Assembly (NCBI GenBank): GCA_013415565.1
Contig: JAAEET010000003.1
Span: 1-55,941, forward strand
Length of the DNA: 55,941 nt
Reading direction: 5' to 3'
From: Methanomicrobiales archaeon
GTDB taxonomy: Archaea; Halobacteriota; Methanomicrobia; Methanomicrobiales; Methanospirillaceae
Shown here in pieces: positions 17,736 through 26,107 of the stretch. Every line of letters starts with the position of its first letter. Position 1 is the stretch's first letter. The position numbers and the translations under genes were made by a program. A model generated the notes under the pieces. It was not told the DNA's origin. It was given only the letters and a program-made list of their open reading frames with translations, and ran no database searches.

Positions 17736-17930
17736 TCATTTCGATGTTTCTTTTAATCTCAGACTGGTGAACAGCATACCCCGGTACCTTGCCCGCCGGG
17801 TGCGTTCTTCCGGAATGGACGGTTCATGCTCCTTCATCCACTGAATGCAGGAGATCAGGATCCCTAACATCTTCAGCGAAAAACGAAGGTCCGGAAGGCT
17901 GGTTGCGCCTATCAATTCCAGATGCCTCAA
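17736..17930 (-). CDS. Small protein coupled to DUF6125 gene
   Basis: A 64-residue reading frame whose TTG start overlaps the TGA of the DUF6125 gene (TTGA), a coupling pattern seen elsewhere here. It has a hydrophobic stretch (about residues 18-32, [15 protein letters not shown]) and a basic C terminus rich in Arg and Lys. I recognise no family. It fills the space to the convergent trpA stop. It could be a real small protein or a chance frame; protein-like composition and the overlap are the only support. Confidence 0.4.
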   Translation of the reverse strand: MRHLELIGATSLPDLRFSLKMLGILISCIQWMKEHEPSIPEERTRRARYRGMLFTSLRLKETSK

Positions 17931-18451
17931 CGTCCCTCCTCTTCGCCCAGAGAGAACCGCCACTGGCAGAACATGCCGGCCGGATGAGGTTCCGGCGGTG
18001 CAAAGAGACATTCTACCCTGATCCGGGGATCGATTGCCCGGGCAAAGCTGATAAATTCGGCCCGGTGCATCTCCCTGCAGGGATACTCCTCCAGTCCCCG
18101 CCGAAGCCGTGCTTCCTGGGTGGGGCAGGAGGGCACCGAGATTACCACTTCATCATCCCGTTCGTCGATAGTGTAATCGACGATCATGGCCCAGGGGAAG
18201 AGCCGTTGCGCCTTTACCAGTCCCTTCAGACCCTTCTCCGTGATGTGAAAGCGTTCCTTCAGTTTCTCAGCCGCCATTCCCGCAATCCGGCCCCATACCT
18301 TCTCGTTCAGCTGATCGGCGACAGGCTGTCCATAGGCTTCGGTGACATAAATGTACCAGAATCCGTCTGCCACCCGGTAGTGCCAGAGGAGAAATTCGAG
18401 GTAGGCGTGTTTCTCCTGATCGGTCATCCGGTCGAAAATGGTAAGATTCAT
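17927..18451 (-). CDS. DUF6125 family protein
   Basis: A 174-residue soluble protein with aromatic-rich N terminus ([21 protein letters not shown]), a helical middle ([16 protein letters not shown]) and a C-terminal half with [25 protein letters not shown], a pattern known from DUF6125 proteins of methanogens and anaerobic bacteria. Three Cys lie in the C-terminal half (about residues 116, 128 and 152). Function unknown. ATG at 18451. Confidence 0.78.
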   Translation of the reverse strand: MNLTIFDRMTDQEKHAYLEFLLWHYRVADGFWYIYVTEAYGQPVADQLNEKVWGRIAGMAAEKLKERFHITEKGLKGLVKAQRLFPWAMIVDYTIDERDDEVVISVPSCPTQEARLRRGLEEYPCREMHRAEFISFARAIDPRIRVECLFAPPEPHPAGMFCQWRFSLGEEEGR

Positions 18452-18485
18452 GATCGTTCAGCCTCTGGAAAAGAGAGGGAAGCGG

Positions 18486-18493
18486 AAAAAAAA
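18486..18493 (-). terminator. T-run after iron-sulfur flavoprotein gene
   Basis: Eight consecutive T on the minus strand begin 11 nt after the flavoprotein stop, the usual form of an archaeal intrinsic terminator. No strong hairpin precedes it. Confidence 0.5.
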
Positions 18494-18503
18494 GAGTTTT
18501 GTC

Positions 18504-19229
18504 CTACCGGATCCATCCTCTCCTCATCCATTCGTCATACGCCTCCGGTCGCCACTCCCGGTTATCAGTGACGATACGGCCAAAAAATTCACGGTTCTCC
18601 CCAATGAAGGCTTCCTGTTCTGGAAATTTCGTACGGGTCCGGATTGCCTGTACGAGCTCCTTTCCAAGCGCTTTTGCGGCATCTGCTGACCGGTAGATTG
18701 CCCGTTCATCGTTTTTTAGTGCAACATGCAGACCGGGAACGGTGAGAACCCCCAGGTAATTGAGCACATGGTCCAGGTAGCGTACGACCTCCCTCCCTCC
18801 CGAACTCCACGTGGTGGCAACGGAACAGCCATAGGTCCCGGTCAGCACCTGGTAGTGGATGGCATCCGCAAGCCTGTCGATGAAGATCTTCATCTGACCG
18901 GTGACATTATCGATATATACCGGTGATCCGAGCACGATACCGTCTGCCCTGATCAGCCGCTCGTGGAGCAGGGGAAAATCATCGCTGAAGACGCATCTTC
19001 CGGTTAAGGAACAGCTCTCACAGGCCGTACAGGCTTCGATCCGTAAATCTGTCAGGTCGATCAGTTCCGTTTTCGCACCGGCATCTGCAGCTCCGGCCAG
19101 CACCCACTGCGTCAGCATCCGGGTCCGGCTTTTCGTGCCCCTCGGGCTCCCCTGGATGCCAAGGACCGAGAGCGGTTCTCCTCCCGGTTCCCAGGCATGT
19201 ATCTTTTCCAGAGTAGCCGAGCCTGTCAT
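18504..19229 (-). CDS. Iron-sulfur flavoprotein (Isf-like NADPH-dependent FMN reductase family)
   Basis: A 241-residue flavodoxin-fold protein. GIQGSPRGTKSRT (about residues 23-35) is the FMN phosphate loop and ACTACESCSLTGRC (about 67-80) gives C-x2-C-x2-C-x5-C, the compact cluster motif of Methanosarcina Isf, which binds [4Fe-4S] and passes electrons from ferredoxin to O2 or peroxide. GSPVYIDNVTGQMKIFIDRL is the typical substrate-side loop. ATG at 19229 chosen by motif spacing; the frame remains open to 19307. One of several Isf relatives in the window. Confidence 0.85.
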   Translation of the reverse strand: MTGSATLEKIHAWEPGGEPLSVLGIQGSPRGTKSRTRMLTQWVLAGAADAGAKTELIDLTDLRIEACTACESCSLTGRCVFSDDFPLLHERLIRADGIVLGSPVYIDNVTGQMKIFIDRLADAIHYQVLTGTYGCSVATTWSSGGREVVRYLDHVLNYLGVLTVPGLHVALKNDERAIYRSADAAKALGKELVQAIRTRTKFPEQEAFIGENREFFGRIVTDNREWRPEAYDEWMRRGWIR

Positions 19230-19246
19230 GGATCCGTGTTCCTGGT

Positions 19247-19618
19247 TCACCCTGCGCCCGGGTCGTCCTGCCAGAGACCGAACTGATTTCCTTCCGTATC
19301 CGTGCACACCGCCAGGAAGCCGAACTTCGGAACGGTCATTTTCGGAACGATGACCTGACCTCCCAGCCGCAGGACCTCTTTGCAGTACCGGTCAATGGAG
19401 GAAACACCGATATAGTTCATGATCCGCTGGTCCGGCCCTCCCCGTTTCCCGAGCCCACCTCCCACCGATGGATTGCCATCGAGATCAACGGTTTCGACCA
19501 GATAGTAGTCCGAAAAACCAGGGGGACTTATGAACTTCCAGTCGAACAGTCCGGAATAAAATGTTCGTGCCCGTTCGACATCATCAGCCGGGAGGTCAAA
19601 GTGAACGATAGTCGGCAT
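19247..19618 (-). CDS. VOC (glyoxalase/bleomycin-resistance fold) protein
   Basis: A 123-residue protein with two beta-alpha-beta-beta-beta modules: VHFDLPADDVERARTFYSGLFDWKF at the N terminus and AVCTDTEGNQFGLWQ at the C terminus, with His (residue 5) and a late Glu as possible metal ligands. Closest in pattern to the small VOC proteins of unknown substrate rather than to glyoxalase I. ATG at 19618 has GGTGAT four nt upstream; a GTG at 19627 is also in frame. Seventeen bp separate it from the flavoprotein, so probably an operon. Confidence 0.85.
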   Translation of the reverse strand: MPTIVHFDLPADDVERARTFYSGLFDWKFISPPGFSDYYLVETVDLDGNPSVGGGLGKRGGPDQRIMNYIGVSSIDRYCKEVLRLGGQVIVPKMTVPKFGFLAVCTDTEGNQFGLWQDDPGAG

Positions 19619-19702
19619 TGATATCACCGGAATGTAACCTTGCCGGAGTGGGATATTAATCTATGGCACTCTGGGAGAGCGGCAATACCCGGTCCTGCGA
19701 TG

Positions 19703-20470
19703 TCACCGTTCTTTCAGGCACACGGCTCCGGGCTTCCCCATCTTTCCTACCGAAGCACAATAGATGACAAATTCATCAACTCCATCGATGCCGAGCAGGT
19801 CAGCCATCTGCTGGTCGTCAAAGGCCCCGATGGCACAGGTTCCGCATCCGGTCTGCTCTGCAGCGAGGTACAGGTTCTGGCCAACATGTCCGGCATCGAG
19901 GTGGACCAGCCGCCAGGCCCGTTCAGCATACCGCCAGGCCATGCGATAGACGATACAGGTCCAGAGGAAGGTTACCGCCGAGGTTCTGACGAATGCCTGT
20001 CCGAGGCAGGCGGCCATGACCCGGTCACCGATCCCTGGTCCGGTTTCAACTTCCAGCAGACGATGCGAGAAGGAAAGGTAGCGGTACAGGCCGGGATTCA
20101 CGCCCTCGACACGGTTGACGAGCAGGTAGGTCTCGAATGAATGGCGGCCACCTGCCGAGGGAACGGTCCTCAGCGTGTAGTACGGGTCGACAACCTGCAC
20201 GATTCCCTGGGTACACCAGAGAAGGTATGAGAGTTCGTCCAGGGTGAGGAAATCCCGGAGGTAGTTCCGGACCGAACGCCGGCATTCAATGGCCGTGCGG
20301 AGGTCAAGGTGTGAAACAGTGAGGGTTTCAGGCCGGGGTAGCAGGACAAACGGCCCCTCGCGGGAATAGGGCTTTTCCAGCGGAGGGGCGGGCAGTCGCC
20401 GGGACTGGTCCGAAGGTGAGAGATGGTCGTACCGGGTCATCTCCATGAACGTTCTTCCGGTGGGGAGCAT
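19703..20470 (-). CDS. SagB/ThcOx-type nitroreductase-fold oxidoreductase
   Basis: About 255 residues of the FMN-dependent SagB/ThcOx family, enzymes that oxidise azoline rings in peptides or act on other substrates. ECRRSVRNY is the FMN-phosphate contact, PSAGGRHSFETYLLVNRVEG the second conserved block, HVGQNLYLAAEQTGCGTCAIGAFDDQQM the third. No precursor peptide or cyclodehydratase gene lies nearby, so a RiPP role is unsupported. A TTTATAAT box (20493-20500) is 26 bp before ATG 20470, favouring a leaderless start there; ATG 20446 is an alternative. Divergent from the gate-domain membrane protein. Confidence 0.82.
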   Translation of the reverse strand: MLPTGRTFMEMTRYDHLSPSDQSRRLPAPPLEKPYSREGPFVLLPRPETLTVSHLDLRTAIECRRSVRNYLRDFLTLDELSYLLWCTQGIVQVVDPYYTLRTVPSAGGRHSFETYLLVNRVEGVNPGLYRYLSFSHRLLEVETGPGIGDRVMAACLGQAFVRTSAVTFLWTCIVYRMAWRYAERAWRLVHLDAGHVGQNLYLAAEQTGCGTCAIGAFDDQQMADLLGIDGVDEFVIYCASVGKMGKPGAVCLKER

Positions 20471-20631
20471 AGGCAGTGGTGTGAGGCATATGATTATAAA
20501 TGACATGGCCGGAAACCGTACGCTTCTCACCGTTACGCAGGTGCATCCCTCTTCGAAACGATGCTCTTCCTTCCGCTGAAGGCCTCCATTATCGATCGGC
20601 ATAAATCTTTTCCGGAAAGAAGCTACGTACC

Positions 20632-21594
20632 GTGCCCCCGGTTTCCGCAACCCTCGATGTGCTGCTCACCTACCTCGTTGAGGCTGTGCTCCTGCTCTCC
20701 CTTGGAATCATCATTGCCAGCATACTGGTGGAAACCGGTATATTCTCGTATCTCTCCCGTCTCACCCGCCCCCTCTGCCGGATATCCGGCCTCTCGGAGC
20801 CCTCTGCAACCGCAATCCTTGCCATCTTCATCAATCCAACGGCCGGAAAGGCCCTCTATGCCGGACTGTATGATGACAACCGGGTTGGGAAGGAAGAGAT
20901 CATCCCGACGCTGGTGATGAGTACGTTTCCCGTTGTCCTCGGCGAATCACTCTTCAGGGTCCATCTCCCGGCAGCCATCGTGCTGCTTGGCCCGGTCATC
21001 GGGGGTCTCCATGTTCTCCTGAATCTCTTCTCAAGTTTTCTCCAGATGGCCGGGGCGATTTTTTATACCAGGCTCGTGCTCCGGAAACGGGTTCCGCAGC
21101 CCTCCTGCGCCGGTATCGAAACCCCCGCCAGGAAGATCGCCTTCTCCCGTGACCGTCTCACTGCCGGTTTCCGGAAGGCATGGCTGCAGCTTTCCCGGAT
21201 CATACCGGTGACGGTTATCGCGGTGCTGGCTTTCACCGCCCTGACCCTCTATGGGGTGATGGACCTGATCGGGGCGCTCTTCCAGCCGGTTCTCGGTGCA
21301 ATCGGACTTCCGGGGGAAAGCTCCACAGCCCTTGTCGCCCAGCTTCTCCGATCCTATGCCGGTTATGCGGTGGTGGCCTCGCTCGTCGCTACCGGAACCC
21401 TGGTGGTCAAGACGGCGCTGGTAACGCTCCTGATCGGGAGCATGATGGTGATCACCCTGATCTACCTCCGGTATACTTTTCCGCTCAATATCTCCCTCTT
21501 CGGTAAATTCGGGATAAAAATCACCCTTGTCTCCTATGCCTGCAGCATGGCGGCGAAGCTCGTCACGCTCTGCCTGGTGCTGCTCATCCTGTAA
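20632..21594 (+). CDS. Nucleoside-recognition (Gate) domain membrane protein
   Basis: A 320-residue polytopic membrane protein with two Gate-type halves, the first around residues 8-140 with FINPTAGKALYAGL, the second around residues 180-320 with GESSTALVAQLLRSYAGYAVVA. The half-and-half layout resembles SpmA/SpmB and FeoB-gate proteins; substrate unknown. GTG at 20632 lies 27 bp after a CATAAATC box, so a leaderless GTG start is likely. Ends at TAA 21592-21594. Confidence 0.8.
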   Translation: MPPVSATLDVLLTYLVEAVLLLSLGIIIASILVETGIFSYLSRLTRPLCRISGLSEPSATAILAIFINPTAGKALYAGLYDDNRVGKEEIIPTLVMSTFPVVLGESLFRVHLPAAIVLLGPVIGGLHVLLNLFSSFLQMAGAIFYTRLVLRKRVPQPSCAGIETPARKIAFSRDRLTAGFRKAWLQLSRIIPVTVIAVLAFTALTLYGVMDLIGALFQPVLGAIGLPGESSTALVAQLLRSYAGYAVVASLVATGTLVVKTALVTLLIGSMMVITLIYLRYTFPLNISLFGKFGIKITLVSYACSMAAKLVTLCLVLLIL

Positions 21595-21896
21595 GGGAAA
21601 AGAGGGTGTTGATGGCGTTCCCCTGTTTTCCAGACCATCGTCCCACGATAAGGCGACACCAGTGAATATCCTGACGCGAAACCGATTCCCGCTCTGTTAA
21701 GGGCAAGAGAACGATCTGAACGGCTGTGATTGAGGGGTCATCCGGAGAAGGATGTGCGTGGGCGAAACGGTTTCTCCTCCGCATTTCCTGTCCTTCAGGA
21801 TCCCGTTCGTTGAGGTTATGTCAAAAGAATCCGGGTATAGAACCGGATGACCGGGCGATTCACGGGAAATATCGGAAAAAGGTATGACGGTATTCT
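21595..21896. other. Convergent intergenic region without recognised gene
   Basis: About 300 bp between two converging genes. No reading frame has recognisable protein sequence, no RNA gene or long repeat was found by eye, and no good T-run is present. It is probably the joint 3' region of both transcripts. Confidence 0.5.
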
Positions 21897-22541
21897 TCAG
21901 CGCCCCTTCCGGAATAACAACGCGGCAACGAGAGCCAGGGCCCCTGCCACCGGAATGGGGGAGAATCCTGCCTCCGTGGTGGTTGCCGGTACCGGCACCG
22001 TCACCACCGTCGTGGATTCACCGGTTGTCGTGGGGATAACGGTCCCCGTTCTCGTATTCACGACACTCCTCACCACGACCTGTTCGGAGTCACTGACCGA
22101 CTGACCCTGGTTGTTCAGTTCCTCTGCCTGCAACACCCTGAAGGGCGTCCCCTCTGCCAGGACCGGTACGGTTCCCGAAACCGAGGCACGCACCGCCACA
22201 TCCCGGCTCACCGGATACGAGAGGAGGTAGCCGTTGATGAACACGAACCCGCCGTCCTTGGGTATAACCGCTGCCTGGGTACCGTCCACCATCACCGCCG
22301 CAACCCACCGGGCCTGGTCAAGATCGGTGGAGAGGACAAGGGTATATCCCTCGATAAAGGTGGTCGGGCCCTGGGGAATGATCTGGATTTGCGCCGATGC
22401 ATTCACCGTGCTCCCTGCCGGGAGGTCATCTTCCGGAGGGGTGACCTGCGCGTTCTGGAGACGTATGGTCGCCGCTGCAGGGGAAATGAGGATGAGCAGG
22501 ATGAGGAGAAGCACGCCTGCCGTGGTTCCGGGCATGTTCAT
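21897..22541 (-). CDS. Exported protein with C-terminal membrane anchor
   Basis: About 214 residues: a signal peptide (AGVLLLILLILISPAAA, about residues 8-24), a single folded domain of beta type, a Thr/Val-rich linker (TTTGESTTVVTVPVPATTT) and a C-terminal AGFSPIPVAGALALVAALLF segment followed by RKGR. This tripartite ending resembles archaeosortase (PGF-CTERM-like) signals, suggesting attachment at the cell surface; the exact CTERM class is unsure. Conserved in Methanomicrobiales-like genomes as far as I can judge by style. Start ATG 22541, about 25-30 bp after a TTATC element. Confidence 0.68.
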   Translation of the reverse strand: MNMPGTTAGVLLLILLILISPAAATIRLQNAQVTPPEDDLPAGSTVNASAQIQIIPQGPTTFIEGYTLVLSTDLDQARWVAAVMVDGTQAAVIPKDGGFVFINGYLLSYPVSRDVAVRASVSGTVPVLAEGTPFRVLQAEELNNQGQSVSDSEQVVVRSVVNTRTGTVIPTTTGESTTVVTVPVPATTTEAGFSPIPVAGALALVAALLFRKGR

Positions 22542-22653
22542 GCGATGGTTTTTGTCATTGATGAAAGATAAGGATCTGCCTGATTTCGCGCTACGGAGAA
22601 TCCCTGCCACGTAAACCTGGTGAATACCCGACCATCCGATACCGGCATTGTCG

Positions 22654-22878
22654 TCACTCCTCGAGCACCACATCCCGCCCGCCGTCGTCTTCAAAAATGA
22701 ACAGCTCATCGACGGTGGTCCCGAGCACTTTTGCCACGGCATGGGCCAGCTTCAGGGACGGGTTGTATTTCCCGGCCTCGAGGAATACGATTGTCTCACG
22801 TCGTACTCCGACTGCCCCGGCAAGATCGGCCTGGGTCATCTGGAACCGTGCACGGAATTCTTTGATCCGGGTTCTCAT
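22654..22878 (-). CDS. XRE-type HTH regulator
   Basis: A 74-residue Cro/CI-type helix-turn-helix protein: [39 protein letters not shown] places the recognition helix at about residues 23-35, followed by [22 protein letters not shown] at 22878 follows a strong GAGGTG site. It is the second gene after a DUF2178 membrane protein, 10 bp apart; such pairs are widespread in archaea. It may bind the inverted repeat at 23357-23373 and control its own operon (inferred). Confidence 0.92.
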   Translation of the reverse strand: MRTRIKEFRARFQMTQADLAGAVGVRRETIVFLEAGKYNPSLKLAHAVAKVLGTTVDELFIFEDDGGRDVVLEE

Positions 22879-22888
22879 ATCCCCCACC

Positions 22889-23311
22889 TCATTCCACATC
22901 CCCCTTCCGGAAAAGCCAGATCTGGAAGGCTTTGGCCGACACTCCCATCAGGAGGATGAGCACAACGGAAAGGGTGCCAACATCGGGAGACCAGACTCCC
23001 AGGTAGTCCAGCCAGAAGAACCCGAAGAGGACGATGAATGTCAGGAACCAGGACCAGGAAAGTCCGTAGGCACCGATTCTCCTGGTGCGCTCGTCCTGGA
23101 TATAGTGCTCCTCTCCCCGGTATAACCGTGAGCCGGCGATGAACACCATGATGAAGCCGAAGGTAACACATAAAAGCGCCGCATTGCCCGGAGCCCCTGC
23201 CGGCATGAGCACCAGCTCGACGAGGCCCGCAAGGAGCAGGACGATGCCGGACAGGAACATGATCGTAATCCAGCTCCGGGATGTGAAGAATGATCGGGTT
23301 TTTTGTGGCAT
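22889..23311 (-). CDS. DUF2178 membrane protein
   Basis: A 140-residue protein with four hydrophobic segments (about residues 14-36, 42-60, 84-103 and 109-128) and a central [17 protein letters not shown] motif typical of DUF2178. Usually encoded beside a small XRE regulator, as here. Function unknown; possible sensor or partner of the regulator. ATG 23311 is preceded by AAAGGAAAG. Confidence 0.85.
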   Translation of the reverse strand: MPQKTRSFFTSRSWITIMFLSGIVLLLAGLVELVLMPAGAPGNAALLCVTFGFIMVFIAGSRLYRGEEHYIQDERTRRIGAYGLSWSWFLTFIVLFGFFWLDYLGVWSPDVGTLSVVLILLMGVSAKAFQIWLFRKGDVE

Positions 23312-23356
23312 GTTCTACTTTCCTTTGTGATAAATTTCTCACATCGGTTAGAATCG

Positions 23357-23373
23357 TATAACATATTGTTATA
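23357..23373. promoter_or_regulatory. Operator-like inverted repeat of DUF2178-HTH operon
   Basis: TATAACA-TAT-TGTTATA is a perfect 7-bp inverted repeat with a 3-bp spacer. It overlaps the 5' part of the operon promoter, whose TATA element (AAATATTTATAA on the minus strand, about 23370-23380) precedes an estimated transcription start near 23349, so a bound regulator would cover the promoter. Confidence 0.55.
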
Positions 23374-23522
23374 AATATTTAACCAAAGAAACATTCCGGC
23401 ACTGCCTTCGACGAGGATTCTGACTGATACTCAGTTTCAGGTCCCCGTATCCATGATTTTGTGTCACCTATTTAATGAAGGGGTGATAGAATTGTTCACC
23501 ATACACGGTTCCGGGATCTGCC

Positions 23523-24263
23523 ATGCTCGATAAACGATGGACCCTATCCCTCGCAGTTATCCTCATTGCGCTTTCCGCGGCGCTCTATGTCCTCCATTTT
23601 GTCGTCTTCCAGGACGCTCACCACATCTGGATCTATCTCGTCGGCGACCTTGCTTTCCTCCCCGTAGAGGTGCTGCTGGTCACCCTGATCCTGCACCGCC
23701 TGCTTGAGGCGCGGGACCGGAAAATAAAGATGGAGAAGCTGAACATGGTGATCGGGACCTTCTTCTCCACGGTGGGAACCTATCTCCTCACCTACTTCTC
23801 CGACCATGACCCGCATATGCCGGACCTGAAGAAGAACCTCATGATATCGGACAGCTGGTCTGAGCAGGATTTTGTCCGCGTGAGTGCCATACTTTCACGG
23901 TATTCCTGTGAGGTCACTCCCGGTGAGATCGATCTTCCCGCCCTCAAGGTGTTCCTGTCAACAAAGGAGGATTTCCTGGTGAGGATGCTCGAGAATCCCC
24001 TTCTGCTCGAGCATGAATCGTTTACAAGCCTCCTCCAGGCAGTTTTTCATCTCAGGGATGAGCTGCAGCACCGGAAAGACCTCACCGCACTCACGGAGAA
24101 TGACCGGCAGCATCTTGCCGGGGATATCTGCCGGGCCTACAAGCTCCTGATCTCGCAATGGGTGGAATACATGCACCACCTGAAAGGTAATTACCCCTAC
24201 CTGTTCTCCCTGGCAGTCAGGACGAATCCCTTCGACGAACAGGCAAGCGCCATGATCCCCTGA
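23523..24263 (+). CDS. Conserved membrane protein of unknown function
   Basis: A 246-residue protein with two N-terminal transmembrane segments (about residues 9-29 and 36-58) and a long cytoplasmic helical part. Alpha-helical character is strong (HLRDELQHRKDL) and a WVEYMHHLKGNYPYLFSLAVRTNPF motif ends it. Proteins of this layout occur in Methanomicrobiales and some bacteria, but I cannot name the family with certainty. A TATTTAAT element lies about 50 bp upstream. No operon partner. Confidence 0.7.
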   Translation: MLDKRWTLSLAVILIALSAALYVLHFVVFQDAHHIWIYLVGDLAFLPVEVLLVTLILHRLLEARDRKIKMEKLNMVIGTFFSTVGTYLLTYFSDHDPHMPDLKKNLMISDSWSEQDFVRVSAILSRYSCEVTPGEIDLPALKVFLSTKEDFLVRMLENPLLLEHESFTSLLQAVFHLRDELQHRKDLTALTENDRQHLAGDICRAYKLLISQWVEYMHHLKGNYPYLFSLAVRTNPFDEQASAMIP

Positions 24264-24328
24264 GCGGTCCCGGTTCGGGCGGGGAAGAGAGAAAAAATGA
24301 GAAGGAAAGCGGAGCCTCCCTCATCAGG

Positions 24329-25234
24329 TTACCGGAAAAGCCAGCCGAGGAGGCCCGTGTCTTCGAGTTCCTGGTTACCCAGAACCGTCAGCCTGTTCTG
24401 TTCCTGTTCGAGAGAACGGATCTGTTCCATCAGCTGTTCCCGCACCTGGGGATCACAGTCGCTGCAGTCCTGAACGAGCTGTTCCATCAGACGGATCCGC
24501 TCCGTGTTCTGGTCGGCGGTCCGGAGGAGGATGCCGGCGGCATCAGGATCGCCCCCAAAGAGGGTTCGCATGAATGTACTTCGCTCCTGAATCTGCACTT
24601 CAGCCCGGGTCGCATTTTCCAGAGATGCATTGACCTGGACTGCCAGCCGGGCAAGTTCAGGGCCGGACTCACCGGTGACATTTTCGGCAATCGAGAGGGT
24701 ATACAGGGCGAGGGTACGGTTCAGCTGGTCACGGTCCCGTTGCTCCAGCTGGTCACGGTCACGGTCCCCCAGAAGATCCTGCTCCTTTTCCTGGACCTGC
24801 CGGAAAAATTCATCATTGGTCCGTCCCTGGATCAGGTCACGGTCCTGGATCTGAACACCCGGCTGCTCGATTGCCACTTCCCCGGATCGTTCACGTTCTT
24901 CGCTTCGAAGCGGTTCAACGGTCTCGATCTCGGTCGGCTCGGGAGTGTCGCCGGGTTCCTGTATCTGGTCTCTCCCGGAATCACCCGATGACGATCTGCC
25001 TCCACTGTCTTCATCCGGTGATGCATCGCCACTGCCGTTTCCTCCCGACGAAGATCCGCTCCCGCCACCCGATGAAGAGCCGTCGCCTCCGTTTCCTCCG
25101 GATGACGACCCGCTGCTGTCCGATCCTCCCCCGGCGCTGCCTCCGCTGTCATCATTGCCTGCAGCAAGGACGGGTGTTGCCGGGGCAAGGATGAGGAACG
25201 CTACCAGGACCATGATAAGAATACGTGGTATCAT
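24329..25234 (-). CDS. Exported low-complexity protein (Gly/Ser-rich, then Asp/Gln/Arg-rich)
   Basis: About 301 residues: signal peptide (ILIMVLVAFLILAPATPVLA, about residues 5-24), a Gly-Ser tract (about 25-88), an acidic hinge, then a repetitive charged middle with DRDRDQLEQRDRDQL, then helical sequence with NRTL, NVTG, NASL and NATR glycosylation sequons and two Cys in CSDC. It ends in GLLGWLF R without an anchor. Likely secreted or periplasmic/surface attached and N-glycosylated; function unknown. ATG 25234 has GAGGT about 7 nt upstream. Confidence 0.72.
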   Translation of the reverse strand: MIPRILIMVLVAFLILAPATPVLAAGNDDSGGSAGGGSDSSGSSSGGNGGDGSSSGGGSGSSSGGNGSGDASPDEDSGGRSSSGDSGRDQIQEPGDTPEPTEIETVEPLRSEERERSGEVAIEQPGVQIQDRDLIQGRTNDEFFRQVQEKEQDLLGDRDRDQLEQRDRDQLNRTLALYTLSIAENVTGESGPELARLAVQVNASLENATRAEVQIQERSTFMRTLFGGDPDAAGILLRTADQNTERIRLMEQLVQDCSDCDPQVREQLMEQIRSLEQEQNRLTVLGNQELEDTGLLGWLFR

Positions 25235-25367
25235 CTGGTCTACCTCTGCGGTATGAACAGACATGATTGCCAGGCAAACCGCATACTCCCTCTGGTATCC
25301 CTGGTATAAAAATCAGATGTGAGGTTCAGGACATGAAAGGAGAATCCGGGATCCTCACCCCGGCGCC

Positions 25368-26105
25368 TCACTTCCACAGGTAATCATACACATATGCTGC
25401 CACAACAGCCCCGAGGATTGGACCGATGATATAGATAGGGAAGTATCCCCAGAGATTTGCACCACCGAGGAGCCAGTCGCCGAGATAGGGGCCGAAGGTC
25501 CGTGCCGGGTTCAGCGAAGCCCCGGCGATATTCCCGGTGGTGGTGATGACACCTGCGAGCGTGAGCCCGATTGCTATGCCGGCAATCCCCGCCGGTGCCC
25601 GCTCGTCAACCGCAGCTCCCATGATGGCAAGCATCAGAATGAAGGTACCAACCGCTTCGGCAAGAATTGCCTGACCGTAGGTGATGCCCGGGAACGGCGC
25701 GGTTGCACCAAGCCCTCCGATTGAGACCGCATCCATGCCCGCACAGGCAGCAAAGATAAGACTCGCGAGAGCACCACCGATGAGCTGGGAGACGATATAG
25801 GCTCCGGTATCAGAAGAGGGAAAGCGCCCGGTAATCCAGAGGGCTATGGTCACCGCAGGGTTGAGGTGGGCCCCGGATATCCGGCCCAGTGCATAGATGG
25901 ATGCCATCAGGGCGAATCCGAAGGCAAGGCCGATGGCAAGCCAGTCTGCCAGTCCGCCGAGCGCACCGATCCCGACGTTGAATGGAGTCGCCGGGATGGT
26001 GCCCCTGGCAATCATCAGGGTCATGGCAGCTGCTCCGGCGCCGAAGAAGACGAGGAGAAAGGTACCGGTTATTTCGGCGCAACAACGTCGGGCGAGCGAG
26101 ACCAT
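25368..26105 (-). CDS. MIP family aquaporin
   Basis: A 245-residue channel with six transmembrane segments and both NPA loops: SGAHLNPAVT (about residues 74-83) and AGASLNPART (about 194-203), with the conserved Arg after the second NPA. It is similar in length to AqpM of Methanothermobacter, which conducts water and some glycerol, H2S or CO2. Which solute passes cannot be read from sequence. Start is at 26105, two bases after the DUF2180 stop, so the two are cotranscribed. Confidence 0.92.
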   Translation of the reverse strand: MVSLARRCCAEITGTFLLVFFGAGAAAMTLMIARGTIPATPFNVGIGALGGLADWLAIGLAFGFALMASIYALGRISGAHLNPAVTIALWITGRFPSSDTGAYIVSQLIGGALASLIFAACAGMDAVSIGGLGATAPFPGITYGQAILAEAVGTFILMLAIMGAAVDERAPAGIAGIAIGLTLAGVITTTGNIAGASLNPARTFGPYLGDWLLGGANLWGYFPIYIIGPILGAVVAAYVYDYLWK

Positions 26106-26107
26106 AT

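Noticed and set aside
19703-20470. RiPP biosynthesis cluster around the SagB-like oxidoreductase
   Set aside because: No YcaO, precursor peptide or peptidase gene lies next to it; neighbours are a VOC protein and a membrane gate protein.
21584-21784. Minus-strand 66-codon frame after the nucleoside-gate gene
   Set aside because: Overlaps the end of the gate gene and has no recognisable pattern; treated as noncoding.
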